Source: Sphingopyxis sp. DBS4
Lineage (GTDB): Bacteria > Pseudomonadota > Alphaproteobacteria > Sphingomonadales > Sphingomonadaceae
Direction of reading: 5' to 3'
Length of the DNA: 64,000 bases
Assembly: GCF_024628865.1 (NCBI RefSeq)
Contig: NZ_CP102384.1
Location: 2,987,001 to 3,051,000, forward strand
A model generated the notes under the pieces. It did not search any database. It saw only the letters and a list, made by a program, of their open reading frames with translations, and was not told where the DNA came from. A program made the translations under genes and the position numbers. Shown piece after piece: positions 25,783-33,871 of the stretch. The number at the start of each line of letters is the position of its first letter. Within the stretch, counting starts at the first letter, position 1.

Positions 25783-28755
25783 TTATCGGCTCATGCCCAT
25801 GTCGCGGCCGCGTTCGATGCCGACGCTGCTGGCAAGATCGTGCGAGAGCTGACGCCCGGTATCGATGCTGATCCCGAGTTCCTGCTTGCGGCCACGCAGG
25901 ACCGACTCCATCTGCGCATCGCGTTCGAGGCTCTTCGCCAGCCCCGCCATCTGTTCGGACACCTTGCGAACGCCGCGGACATCGCCATCACGCTTTAGAC
26001 CTTCCCGTTGCTTTCCAAGCTGGCGCCAGCCCTCGACGAACCGGTCGGCGCGCTTTGCGGGATCGGTGCGGATTTCGGCCTCGAGCCGCATCGCCTGGAT
26101 GGCGCGCTGCGATCGTCCGCCCGCGGTTTCCGGGACCAAAGCCGGATCGCGGCGATAGGCGCTCTCCATGTCTTTCGCGGCATGGCTGTCGACCCGGCCC
26201 ATCGCTTCACGCGCCTTGTCGAGTTCGGCGCGCTGGTGCGGCAGGACCGGCAAGCCCTTGTCCTGCATCTTCCAGATGTCGGCGATCGCGCGGGCATGGC
26301 GTTCAACCGCAAGCCGCCGGACCTGCTCGCGATCTGCCTGCATAGTCCTCGCCTGATCGGCATTGGGCACGGGCGGACGAAAGTTCGCGAAGATGCTCTT
26401 TGGCCGGTCGGGGACGGCCGGTGGCTCACGCTGCTTATCAGGCAATGCGAGGCGCAAGCCGTCGAAGATCCCGCGCGCTTTCTCTGCGCCCGCGCGGGCG
26501 ATATCCGCGATGCGCTCGCCAAAGCCGATCCCGCGCCGCTCGGCATAGTCCTTGACCGGATCGGCTTGACGGTAGTCGCTCGCCATGTCCTTCGCGCGTT
26601 CGCGCGACAGGGTGCGGACGAGACGCGCGTCGTCCTTGAAGTCGTCGCGGCCATAGTGAAGCGCCATGCCGTCACGGTGGCGGGTCATGCCGACATAAGC
26701 GCCGTGGCGGTCCATACCCGGCGTTGCCAGCACATGCGCCCGGTCGACCGTCATGCCCTGCGCCTTGTGGATCGTGGCGGCGTAGCCATGATCGAGGTCG
26801 CGATAGTCCTTGATGTCGAACGCGACCGAACGCCCGTCATCGGTGCGCACGGTCATGCTTTGCTCGCTGACGCGCTCGATCGTCCCGAGCGTGGCGTTCT
26901 TGACCTCAAGGCTGCGCTCGTTGCGCAGGAACATGATGCGGTCGCCCGCCGCAAAATCCCGGTCGCCGCGTTCGACCGTGAGGCGAACATCATCGCCAAG
27001 ATCGCCGCTGGCGCGCATCGCATCGCGCGCAGCCTCATTGAGTTCGCGCACCTCGGCATTGGTATGTGTGAGGATGATGCGGGTCCGATCGGGCGCGGCG
27101 ATGCGCTCGCGGTCCCAACGCTCGACAAGCTCGGCGCGCGCCTGTTCGCGCGTCTCGGCGGCGTGGATCATGCGGTGATCGGCGTAGGCCCGGATCGCCT
27201 CGCCGGTTCGGCCGGTGGCAAGCTGGCGGGTGGCGTCCTGCTGCCACTCGACATGCTGGCGGCGGACCTCGGTGATCTCGACGCCGCCATGCCGTTCGTG
27301 GATCGCGCGGAACGCCGCGCCCGCCTCGATCGCTTGCAATTGCTGCGGGTCGCCTACAAGCACGACCTTTGCGCCGGCGTCGGTCGCATGGGACAATACG
27401 CGCTCCATCTGGCGCGTGCCGACCATGCCCGCCTCGTCGATCACCAACACATCGCGGGGGCCGAGCATATCACGGCCCTGCGCCCAGCCATATTCCATGC
27501 TGGCGATCGTGCAAGACGCAATGCCCGAACCGTTCTCCAAACCTTCAGCGGCGATGCCCGACAGCGCCGCTCCGCGCACTTCATACCCGGCAGACTCCCA
27601 CGCCTCCCGCGCGACACCCAGCATCGCGCTCTTGCCGGTGCCTGCGTAGCCGACGACAAGGCTCAAATCCTGCTCGCCGGTCACATGATCGAACGCCGCG
27701 CGCTGCTCGCCCGACAGGTCAAGCCCGCGCGCCGCCGCCGCGCGAAGTGCGCCCTCCCGGTCGTCCTCCGACACACGATGCCGCTCGCGTTCGGCCATCA
27801 ACTCGGCGGCGTGCTGCAACCGCTGTTCGGTGTCGATCATCTCGCGGCTGGTGAACCGGTCTTCGCCGCGCCCGTCCTTGCCGAGTTCGATCAGGTCGGG
27901 CGAGCCGCGAACCGCGCTCATCGCCCGGTCATATTGATCCTTGCCGTCGCTGTGGCGATGCACGAACATCGCCATATCGCGGCGCGTGAATGTCGCCTGA
28001 TGGTGGGTGATCGCATCGAGCGCGACGCGCGGCTCGGCGATGATGCGCTCGCCGTTCCGCTGCGCGACCGCGCGGTGATCCTCGATCCGCTCGGACTCAA
28101 GACCGCGCTCGCCCATGCGCGATGCGGCGGGGCCGATCTTGTCTTGCGGTTCGAGGCCGATACCCTGCGCCTCAAGGCTGCGGTGATCGATGCGGGCGTC
28201 TATATCGAGTTCGGCAAGCCGCGCATTGACGTGATCGGCCCATCGCTCGCGCCACTGTTCGACAAGTTCGGTGCGATTCCAATCACGGACCTTCGCGCCG
28301 AACCCATCGGGGCCAATCTCGCGCATTGTGAGCATGACATGGGCATGGGGTTTGGGCTGACCGTCCGCGCCGATGTCCCAATGGACATTGAGGTCGGCGA
28401 TCATGCCGCGTTCGACAAATTCGGCAGCCACGAAATCTCGCGCCAGTTCGATGCCATCGGCCTTGCTCATCTCGCGCGGAATCGCGAACTCGATCTCGCG
28501 CGCAAGCTGCGCGTCCTTGCGCTTCTCGATCGCCTCGACATCATTCCAGAGCCGTTCGCGGTCGCGCCACTGTTCGGGCGCACCTTCGGGCAGCGTGATC
28601 TCGCTATGCTCGACGCCCGCCTTGGCGCGGAAATCATGATCGCGGTCGAGCCGTTCATCGTGCAGCCGCTCGCCCGCGCGATAGGCAGCGGCTGCGACGG
28701 CGCTGCGCCCGGCAGCGCGCCCGATGACTTTCGCGGAGAAGTGAAAGATTGCCAT
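25783..28755 (-). CDS. traA: Ti-type conjugative relaxase/helicase TraA
   Basis: 990 aa. The N-terminal MobA/MobL relaxase domain has a catalytic tyrosine region near Y25 (AAYRAGERL) and the metal-binding histidines H125, H137 and H139 (in NVHWD and PKPHAHVML). An SF1 helicase follows, with Walker A GYAGTGKS at about 369-376, DEAG at 440-443, GDPQQLQAIEAG, and the C-terminal motifs GYAATIHKAQGMTVD and AYVGMTRHRDG. It nicks one strand at oriT, stays covalently attached and unwinds the DNA for transfer. The ATG at 28755 faces the candidate oriT. Confidence 0.95.
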   Translation of the reverse strand: MAIFHFSAKVIGRAAGRSAVAAAAYRAGERLHDERLDRDHDFRAKAGVEHSEITLPEGAPEQWRDRERLWNDVEAIEKRKDAQLAREIEFAIPREMSKADGIELARDFVAAEFVERGMIADLNVHWDIGADGQPKPHAHVMLTMREIGPDGFGAKVRDWNRTELVEQWRERWADHVNARLAELDIDARIDHRSLEAQGIGLEPQDKIGPAASRMGERGLESERIEDHRAVAQRNGERIIAEPRVALDAITHHQATFTRRDMAMFVHRHSDGKDQYDRAMSAVRGSPDLIELGKDGRGEDRFTSREMIDTEQRLQHAAELMAERERHRVSEDDREGALRAAAARGLDLSGEQRAAFDHVTGEQDLSLVVGYAGTGKSAMLGVAREAWESAGYEVRGAALSGIAAEGLENGSGIASCTIASMEYGWAQGRDMLGPRDVLVIDEAGMVGTRQMERVLSHATDAGAKVVLVGDPQQLQAIEAGAAFRAIHERHGGVEITEVRRQHVEWQQDATRQLATGRTGEAIRAYADHRMIHAAETREQARAELVERWDRERIAAPDRTRIILTHTNAEVRELNEAARDAMRASGDLGDDVRLTVERGDRDFAAGDRIMFLRNERSLEVKNATLGTIERVSEQSMTVRTDDGRSVAFDIKDYRDLDHGYAATIHKAQGMTVDRAHVLATPGMDRHGAYVGMTRHRDGMALHYGRDDFKDDARLVRTLSRERAKDMASDYRQADPVKDYAERRGIGFGERIADIARAGAEKARGIFDGLRLALPDKQREPPAVPDRPKSIFANFRPPVPNADQARTMQADREQVRRLAVERHARAIADIWKMQDKGLPVLPHQRAELDKAREAMGRVDSHAAKDMESAYRRDPALVPETAGGRSQRAIQAMRLEAEIRTDPAKRADRFVEGWRQLGKQREGLKRDGDVRGVRKVSEQMAGLAKSLERDAQMESVLRGRKQELGISIDTGRQLSHDLASSVGIERGRDMGMSR

Positions 28756-28765
28756 GACGGCAATC
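28747..28765. promoter_or_regulatory. Inverted repeat over the traA start codon
   Basis: GATTGCC (28747-28753) and GGCAATC (28759-28765) are exact complements separated by five bases, and the traA ATG (28755-28753) lies inside. A protein binding here, possibly TraA itself or a small Tra regulator, would block traA expression (inference). Confidence 0.5.
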
Positions 28766-28783
28766 CATCTACGCCACCAAGCC

Positions 28784-28814
28784 TACGTCGGCACGACGTA
28801 TAAGCGCGCCCTCC
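28784..28814 (+). other. oriT: Candidate origin of transfer (oriT) with nic site
   Basis: A perfect 7-bp inverted repeat, TACGTCG (28784-28790) and CGACGTA (28794-28800), is followed at once by TAAGCGCGCCCTCC (28801-28814). This matches the layout of MOB-Q origins of the RSF1010/Ti group, in which a hairpin precedes a TAA-x-TGCGCCCT-like nic region (recalled). It lies between divergent traA and traC, the usual oriT position in Ti-type systems. The nick would be expected within or next to GCGCGCCC. Confidence 0.72.
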
Positions 28815-28928
28815 TCGAATAAATTCTCGACAGGGACTAGGCGATGTCAGGCTGTCCCGGCGACTCTACTGCGCTGGTGCCGCGCTTCTTCTATCATGGC
28901 CGTATCGTCACTCAATGGAGACTGAGCC

Positions 28929-29234
28929 ATGCGTAAGCCACGCGATATCGATTCGGAACTGAAGGCGCTCGAAGCCAAAGCGAAAACCCTCAAGGAACGC
29001 CGCGTTCGCCAACTTGGCGAACTCGTCATCGCCACCGGTGCCGATACGCTCGAAGCCGATTTGCTCGCGGGCGCGTTGCTCGGCGCAGTCGCGACGAAAG
29101 ATGCGGGCGCAAAGGAGGGTTGGCGCAAGGCGGGCGCGAGCTTCTTTCAGCGCGGCGCACGCAAAACTGCGGCGCGATCTGATCGCGGTGCGGCGAATGA
29201 CCCGGCGCATGACGGCGATGCGGCATCGGCTTGA
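28929..29234 (+). CDS. traC: TraC-like conjugal transfer accessory protein
   Basis: 101 aa, basic, starting MRKPRDIDSELKALEAKAKT and continuing through the conserved RVRQLGELVIATGADTLEAD. This is the TraC pattern of Ti plasmids, a small accessory protein needed for oriT processing with TraA. It diverges from traA across the candidate oriT and overlaps the next gene, the usual traC-traD order. Confidence 0.82.
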   Translation: MRKPRDIDSELKALEAKAKTLKERRVRQLGELVIATGADTLEADLLAGALLGAVATKDAGAKEGWRKAGASFFQRGARKTAARSDRGAANDPAHDGDAASA

Positions 29235-29514
29235 GCTGGTGAAAGCACGAACCGGAATGCGTGAATGGCAGGTCAAGCGACGCGAGCGCACGCGCCAGCT
29301 TATCGAGCTGGGAGGGCTCGTCGCCAAAGCCGAACTCGTCGACCTCGCCGACGACGATCGCGCGATGCTCTATGGCGCGTTCCTATGGATGGCCGACAAG
29401 CTGCGGAGCGACCAGGGCGACCATGCCGCCGCGCTATGGCGTCGCCGGGGCAAACGGGCGTTCAACATGGCGCAAGCGGAAAATGGCGATCTGGATAGTC
29501 CCGCTCCCGACTGA
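29197..29514 (+). CDS. traD: TraD-like conjugal transfer accessory protein
   Basis: 105 aa. The diagnostic part is MREWQVKRRERTRQLIELGG followed by LVAKAELVD, DRAMLYGAFLWMAD and a short acidic end, which matches the small TraD proteins of Ti-type elements. The start is uncertain: ATG codons at 29197, 29209 and 29218 are all in frame and none has a strong ribosome site, so translation is probably coupled to traC, which it overlaps by 16 to 38 bp. In Ti-type systems traG follows traD; here it does not. Confidence 0.78.
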   Translation: MTRRMTAMRHRLELVKARTGMREWQVKRRERTRQLIELGGLVAKAELVDLADDDRAMLYGAFLWMADKLRSDQGDHAAALWRRRGKRAFNMAQAENGDLDSPAPD

Positions 29515-29561
29515 GAATTTCCGTCATTGCATCATCGCGCAAGCTGCCCCACGGGTCGAGC

Positions 29562-30014
29562 ATGCCTGCATCGTTCGCTGACATCATCATCCCTATCGGC
29601 GCGTCGCTGACAGGCGCTATTGCCGCTGCCTATCCGAGCTTTCTGGCTGGACGCAGCATTCAAACCCATGAATGGCGCCTTGCCTTGATCCGCGATAGGA
29701 TTCAGGAACGGCGGCAACTCTATGCCAAGTTTCTCGTCGAAGCGGATCGCAACGTGCTGACTGTCGTCGGCGGGCAAAAATCGCTCGACAATGTGTCTTC
29801 ACTTTTTGCGCTGCTGGCGGAAATCTCATTGGTTTCATCGGAATCCGTGCACCAATGCGCTCGCGCGGTTGGCAACATTGGACTTTCCGCCAACGCTGCG
29901 GATGAAGATGATCGTGGCGACCATTTTGCCGCCAAGGCTGCGTTCGTCGAAGCGGCACGAAACGAAATCGCCATGCTGGAGGCTGAGGCCTACAAAAAGC
30001 GCCGCAATCGTTAG
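29562..30014 (+). CDS. Hypothetical protein with N-terminal membrane helix
   Basis: 150 aa. One hydrophobic N-terminal segment (IIIPIGASLTGAIAAAYPSF) is followed by a helical cytosolic or periplasmic domain (RDRIQERRQLYAKFLVEADR, later AARNEIAMLEAEAYKKRRNR). No family was recognised. It occupies the position where traG would normally follow traCD, but it is far too short and has no ATPase motif. It converges with the MucR gene, whose stop is 2 bp away. Confidence 0.6.
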   Translation: MPASFADIIIPIGASLTGAIAAAYPSFLAGRSIQTHEWRLALIRDRIQERRQLYAKFLVEADRNVLTVVGGQKSLDNVSSLFALLAEISLVSSESVHQCARAVGNIGLSANAADEDDRGDHFAAKAAFVEAARNEIAMLEAEAYKKRRNR

Positions 30015-30016
30015 CT

Positions 30017-30436
30017 CTATTTCTTCCGGCGGGGTCGGCCGCCACCGCGACCTTTGGTGCCAAGGCCAATTTCCTTGGCTAAAGCGCGGCGCTTCTCCGC
30101 ATAGGCAGGCGCGGTCATCGGATAGTCCTTCGGCAGGTTCCACTTCGCGCGGTAATCGTCGGGCGTCATATTGTAGTGTGTCATCAGGTGACGCCGGAGC
30201 ATCTTGAGCTTCTTGCCGTCTTCGAGACAAACGATGTAATCGGGCTTCACCGACGACCGGATCGACACCGCCGGCTCCTGCTTGACTTCGGGCTCGGCAG
30301 TCTGCCCAAGTCCGGCGAGCGCGTCATGCACCGAGCGAATGACCAGCGGAATATCCGATATGGCGACGCTGTTGTTGCTGACATGCGCGGCAACAATATC
30401 GGCGGTCAGCGTGACCAGCGTTTCCTGATCGTCCAT
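30017..30436 (-). CDS. MucR/Ros-family zinc-finger transcriptional regulator
   Basis: 139 aa from the ATG at 30436, which has GGAG seven bases upstream. The MucR zinc-finger region is clear: IVCLEDGKKLKMLRRHLMTH, then YNMTPDDYRAKWNLPKDYPM, and the basic tail KGRGGGRPRRKK. Cys and the two His residues of the C2H2-like finger are visible, although the first Cys-x2-Cys pair is reduced to CLEDG as in several MucR proteins. These factors silence AT-rich and horizontally acquired DNA and control exopolysaccharide and virulence genes. It may control this element. Confidence 0.88.
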   Translation of the reverse strand: MDDQETLVTLTADIVAAHVSNNSVAISDIPLVIRSVHDALAGLGQTAEPEVKQEPAVSIRSSVKPDYIVCLEDGKKLKMLRRHLMTHYNMTPDDYRAKWNLPKDYPMTAPAYAEKRRALAKEIGLGTKGRGGGRPRRKK

Positions 30437-30534
30437 TCTCAAACTCCATTCATCATTCACAGTTCGCGAAATATTCGTCGATCCACGACATGCACGCATC
30501 GCGTCATTGCTTCAAGGGCGACGCGCGATAGCCA

Positions 30535-31584
30535 TTAACCGTAAAGGGCGGATCGGATGCGATCCCACCATATTCCTAACCCAAGCCTTCGCACCATGAT
30601 CGCGAAGCGAATGCGAAACGCCAGCGACGGATAGTCCATGCCGATGATCGCATAGTCGGCCTGCTCGCGGCGGCGTTTGACGCTGGCGCGGCTGATGCCG
30701 AGACGCCGGACAATCTCTTCGGTCGACCGGCCGTAATGATAGAAGAATATCCAGACGTGTCGGGTCAGTTCGGATTGACGGGTCAGCGGCTCCGGTATCT
30801 GCACGATGTCGGCGATCTCTTCGCCGTTCTGCTCGGCCTCAGTCAGCGGTCTTTCCTCCGGCAAGGGGCGTCGTCGCCGGCGATACTCGGCATAGCCGTG
30901 CGGGTAGCGATGATCGGGAACCAGGCGATCGGCCAGCCATTCATCGAATGGCTGGCAGCCTGCGCAGCGGAGCGCGTCGTTGACGCGCAACAGGCGGCGA
31001 CGCCGACACCGACGCCAGGGTCCGACAAAGCGCCATTGATCGACCGTGGCGACACCGGCGCGGCGCGACCGCAGGGCCGCATTGCGCAGCGTCGCCGTCA
31101 GCTGCGAAACGATAAACGCGGCCGCGGCTTCCTGATCGGTCGCGATGCCGGCAGCAGGATCGGGCCATATCATCTCGCCCGGATAGCCGCTCTCGGTGAA
31201 GGCGACCGCGAGCGATCGCCGATAGTCCTGCTGCAACCGCGCCTCCAGTTCGATCGCCGCCGCTCCCATACCGGGAATCGGCTCCGTATGGCAGACATGC
31301 GCCCGGACGATCGTTCGCGCATCGGCGAGGCATGCGTCGATGATGTCACGATCCGCCCCAACTTCTTCTGCCATCGCGCCGATCTCGACGCCGTAGAAAT
31401 TGTGGAGCAGGAACAGCGCGCGCGGAAGCGGCGGTAAGCGGCGCATCGCCGTGCAGCGTTGATGGTCGAGGCCCGACATGACGAGGGCCTCCAGCCGCTC
31501 GGTGCGCGCACCGTCGGGGACCTCCAAGGTGCGGCGACCGAGCAGGCGTTTGAAAGGGCGCCAAGCCTGCAACGGCCTCACCAT
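30535..31584 (-). CDS. Two-HTH regulatory protein overlapping an ECF sigma gene
   Basis: 349 aa starting MVRPLQAWRPFKRLLGRRTL. An N-terminal part (to about residue 95) looks like sigma-70 region 4 (MRRLPPLPRALFLLHNFYGV, then an IGAMAEEVGADRDIIDACLA helix-turn-helix). A central stretch contains RCAGCQPFDEWLADRLVPDH with possible Cys/His metal ligands. A second helix-turn-helix lies near the C-terminus (GRSTEEIVRRLGISRASVKR). The start at 31584 overlaps the last codons of the sigma factor gene by 7 bp. The upstream frame reads antisense-like through that gene and was discarded. No exact family was recognised; it is probably a sigma-related DNA-binding regulator working with the ECF factor. Confidence 0.72.
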   Translation of the reverse strand: MVRPLQAWRPFKRLLGRRTLEVPDGARTERLEALVMSGLDHQRCTAMRRLPPLPRALFLLHNFYGVEIGAMAEEVGADRDIIDACLADARTIVRAHVCHTEPIPGMGAAAIELEARLQQDYRRSLAVAFTESGYPGEMIWPDPAAGIATDQEAAAAFIVSQLTATLRNAALRSRRAGVATVDQWRFVGPWRRCRRRRLLRVNDALRCAGCQPFDEWLADRLVPDHRYPHGYAEYRRRRRPLPEERPLTEAEQNGEEIADIVQIPEPLTRQSELTRHVWIFFYHYGRSTEEIVRRLGISRASVKRRREQADYAIIGMDYPSLAFRIRFAIMVRRLGLGIWWDRIRSALYG

Positions 31585-32090
31585 TGCGCGGCAACTGCGG
31601 CGCGGCACCGCGCGAGCGCCTGCACCATGTGATAATCGACGGTCGCGACACTGATGCCGAGTTCCACCGCGATGTCGCTGTAGCGCATTCGCTTCACCCG
31701 GCACATCAGGAAGACGCGCCGGGTCTTCGGCGGCATGGCGCGCACGGTCTGCCGGTAAAGGCGGAACAGGTCGGCTGCTTCGATCCGCCAAGTCTGGTCG
31801 GCCCGCGAAACTGCATCGCGTTCCTCGTCGAGCGAATATAAGGCGGTTGGACCGCATTTCTTCCGGCGCGCGCGATCGATCAACAGGTTGCACGCAATCC
31901 GGGTCAGATAAGCTTGGGGACATTCGGCGCGATCAAGCGCCCCGCTGCGCAGCAACCGCGCGAAGGCCTCCTGCGTCAGATCGGGCGCGGCGTCGCGCCC
32001 GGCCCTCCGGCCAAAATATCTGAGCATTCGAGGACGCTCGGCGCGATAGAAGGCTTCGAACGAAGCCGCAGTCGAGACGGGCGCGGTCAT
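31578..32090 (-). CDS. ECF-type RNA polymerase sigma factor
   Basis: 170 aa, the normal size. Region 2 is seen as FEAFYRAERPRMLRYFGRRA, then DLTQEAFARLL and the promoter-melting segment YLTRIACNLLIDRARRKK. Region 4 is MPPKTRRVFLMCRVKRMRYS followed by DIAVELGISVATVDYHMVQA. No N-terminal region 1 and no anti-sigma gene are seen nearby. The start at 32090 overlaps the stop of the upstream nucleotidyltransferase gene (ATGA), and its stop overlaps the two-HTH gene, so all three form one coupled operon. Confidence 0.9.
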   Translation of the reverse strand: MTAPVSTAASFEAFYRAERPRMLRYFGRRAGRDAAPDLTQEAFARLLRSGALDRAECPQAYLTRIACNLLIDRARRKKCGPTALYSLDEERDAVSRADQTWRIEAADLFRLYRQTVRAMPPKTRRVFLMCRVKRMRYSDIAVELGISVATVDYHMVQALARCRAAVAAQW

Positions 32091-32581
32091 GACCGCGCCC
32101 CTTGGCGTTCGCGCTCGTTGAGCGGTGCGTCGCGCGGAGCGCGATAGAGGGTGATGCCCGCTTCGATGCGGTCGAGGATGAAGGTGTCGCGCTCGGCCTT
32201 GGCGATGCGGATGTCGGCTTTGGAATAGAGTTCGAGGTCGACCATGCAGCGGTCGCCAAGTTCGCTGTCGATGACCTCGCGTGCGCGGGTCCAGCACTCC
32301 TCTTCCTTGAAGAGGGGATGGTTGACGACGATCCAAAGCTCGTAATCGGAGAAATGGATCGTCTTCTCGTCTTCGTACCATGACCGCCGGGCATAGGGGC
32401 CGATCAGGATGATGCGCCGTATCTGCCCCGGCTCGGGGGCTTGCACCTGATCGGGATCGAAGAAGGCGCGCAGGATGCGCGTAATGCGTTCGATCTCGCC
32501 CTGCTTGCGACGGATGAGATGGTCGACGCGCGCCATCACGACTTCGCGCGCGTAGAAGTCCTTCGCTTTGGGGATAGTCAT
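32087..32581 (-). CDS. Nucleotidyltransferase-like protein (MNT fold) at the head of the sigma operon
   Basis: 164 aa from the ATG at 32581 (MTIPKAKDFYAREVVMARVD). The polymerase-beta-like core is seen as RRIILIGPYARRSWYEDEKT, followed after a short insert by SDYELWIVV, and later the acidic strand DRCMVDLELYSKADI. The usual GSxARG...SDxDL is altered to GPYARR...SDYEL, so activity may be changed. It overlaps the sigma gene by 4 bp. This fold is common in MNT-HEPN toxin-antitoxin pairs, yet no HEPN gene is adjacent; a fused MNT-HEPN protein lies 1.3 kb away. Confidence 0.78.
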   Translation of the reverse strand: MTIPKAKDFYAREVVMARVDHLIRRKQGEIERITRILRAFFDPDQVQAPEPGQIRRIILIGPYARRSWYEDEKTIHFSDYELWIVVNHPLFKEEECWTRAREVIDSELGDRCMVDLELYSKADIRIAKAERDTFILDRIEAGITLYRAPRDAPLNERERQGARS

Positions 32582-32963
32582 TTGCAGCTCGCACAGCGGC
32601 GGTCCGCGCATCGAAGCGCGAATGTGCAAGCGGTGTTCGCTGTGCGCCGCTAAAGCGGTCTACAGCAACTGCCCGACCCTCGGCCGGACCTGCATGATGC
32701 TGGCAGGATAATCCTCGGGATGGCCGCCAGTCATTCCATCCCGTGGGCGGGACTATGCCAGAATTGGCGAGGCACGACAAGGTTAGTAGCGGGAGACTTT
32801 CGGAGGTCGACCCTTTCGAACTTGATCGATTACTGCCATGACAACTCGATACAGTTTCGCTCCCGGAGCGACATCGACCTCTTCGCTTGGTCGCATAAGG
32901 CTTAATAGCCCTTTTACAATCGGGTGTTACGCTCTTGGCGCAGGTATATTGCAGGGGGTGACT
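32582..32963. other. Divergent intergenic region, no gene recognised
   Basis: 382 bp between the head of the sigma operon (minus strand) and the envelope-protein pair (plus strand). It must hold promoters for both directions. Only short frames without recognisable features are present, and no tRNA or strong hairpin was seen. Confidence 0.5.
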
Positions 32964-33605
32964 GTGTCCGGTTTGTTTTCGATTGTCTTTCTCGCAGCCG
33001 TAGTCGGGGTGTTCAAGCCCTATATCGGAGGCTGGAAGCGCTGGCATTTCGCGCTTGCCGCGCTCGTGTCGCTAATCCTGGTCGGGTCGTTCGTTCCGAA
33101 GGAAGGTGGCAATTCCCAGCCAGCCACCGTTGCGGCCGTCGGTAGCGGGGAGCCGAGTGCTGCTACCCCGGAAACTCCCTCTGCTTCCAATTGGTCATAT
33201 CGCGAAGACAAGGACGAAATGCGCGGCGATACGGCTCAGTTCGCCCGTGTGACCAGTGAGAACGAGGTGAATCTGGACTTCCCTTATGGGGTAGTTCAGG
33301 GACATCTTACCCTCCGCAAGCGGAAAGAGGACGGCCTATCGATTATGTTTGGGGTCGATGAGGGCCAGATTCTTTGCCACTCGTTCAGCAACGGCCACGT
33401 ATCGGTGAAATTCGATGACCAGCCGATCAAGCGTTACGGCTGCACCGACACGAGCGATGGCTCCTCAAACGTGATTTTCATCCTCAATGAAACTGGATTC
33501 CTGAACAATCTGAAGAAATCCAAAAAAGTCATCATCGAGGCCGAATTCTTCCAGCAAGGCAATCAGCAGTTCACTTTCAAGACCGAAGGCTTGAAATGGG
33601 ACTGA
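32964..33605 (+). CDS. Hypothetical membrane protein with a conserved C-terminal beta domain
   Basis: 213 aa from a GTG at 32964, chosen because AGGGGG lies just upstream; longer in-frame starts read through intergenic DNA. Two membrane helices (SGLFSIVFLAAVVGVFKPYI and FALAALVSLILVGSFV) precede a low-complexity Ala/Ser/Pro linker and a beta-rich domain with the pattern WSYREDKDEMRGDTAQFARV, then LDFPYGVVQGHLTLRKRKED and a final IIEAEFFQQGNQQFTFKTEG. That pattern recurs in many proteobacterial proteins of unknown function (recalled). It overlaps the following lipoprotein gene by 10 bp. Confidence 0.65.
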   Translation: MSGLFSIVFLAAVVGVFKPYIGGWKRWHFALAALVSLILVGSFVPKEGGNSQPATVAAVGSGEPSAATPETPSASNWSYREDKDEMRGDTAQFARVTSENEVNLDFPYGVVQGHLTLRKRKEDGLSIMFGVDEGQILCHSFSNGHVSVKFDDQPIKRYGCTDTSDGSSNVIFILNETGFLNNLKKSKKVIIEAEFFQQGNQQFTFKTEGLKWD

Positions 33606-33835
33606 GGGCGCTGTCCCTGTCCGCCGCGCTGGCAGCGATCACGCTGATAGGGTGCGCCGAGACTACGCGGGAAAGAATCAAGAAGGAAGGCGAACACTTC
33701 GAGTTCTTGGTGATGAACGACGCTTCGCAGCAGGAAAAGTGCGCTTCCATGAAGCGGCTGCGGAATCTGAATGCGGAAGCAAAGGACAGTCGATCCTACC
33801 GCTTTTGGTCCGACCAGATAAAAAGGGATTGTTGA
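33596..33835 (+). CDS. Small lipoprotein
   Basis: 79 aa. MGLRALSLSAALAAITLIGC is a lipoprotein signal with lipobox LIGC. The mature part (AETTRERIKKEGEHFEFLVM, then QQEKCASMKRLRNL and a terminal Cys) is charged and helical, and two later Cys residues could pair. It is not recognised. It overlaps the preceding membrane-protein gene by 10 bp, so the two are probably made together and may act together at the envelope. Confidence 0.65.
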   Translation: MGLRALSLSAALAAITLIGCAETTRERIKKEGEHFEFLVMNDASQQEKCASMKRLRNLNAEAKDSRSYRFWSDQIKRDC

Positions 33836-33871
33836 TCGGCCGGGAAACGAGGACAACATAGAATGCCCGAC

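Noticed and set aside
26008-28803. 931-codon open frame on the plus strand
   Set aside because: Antisense of traA, which has all relaxase and helicase motifs.
31585-31923. N-terminal extension of the two-HTH protein
   Set aside because: It is read out of frame through the ECF sigma gene and has no similarity to a protein domain; the start at 31584 fits operon overlap.
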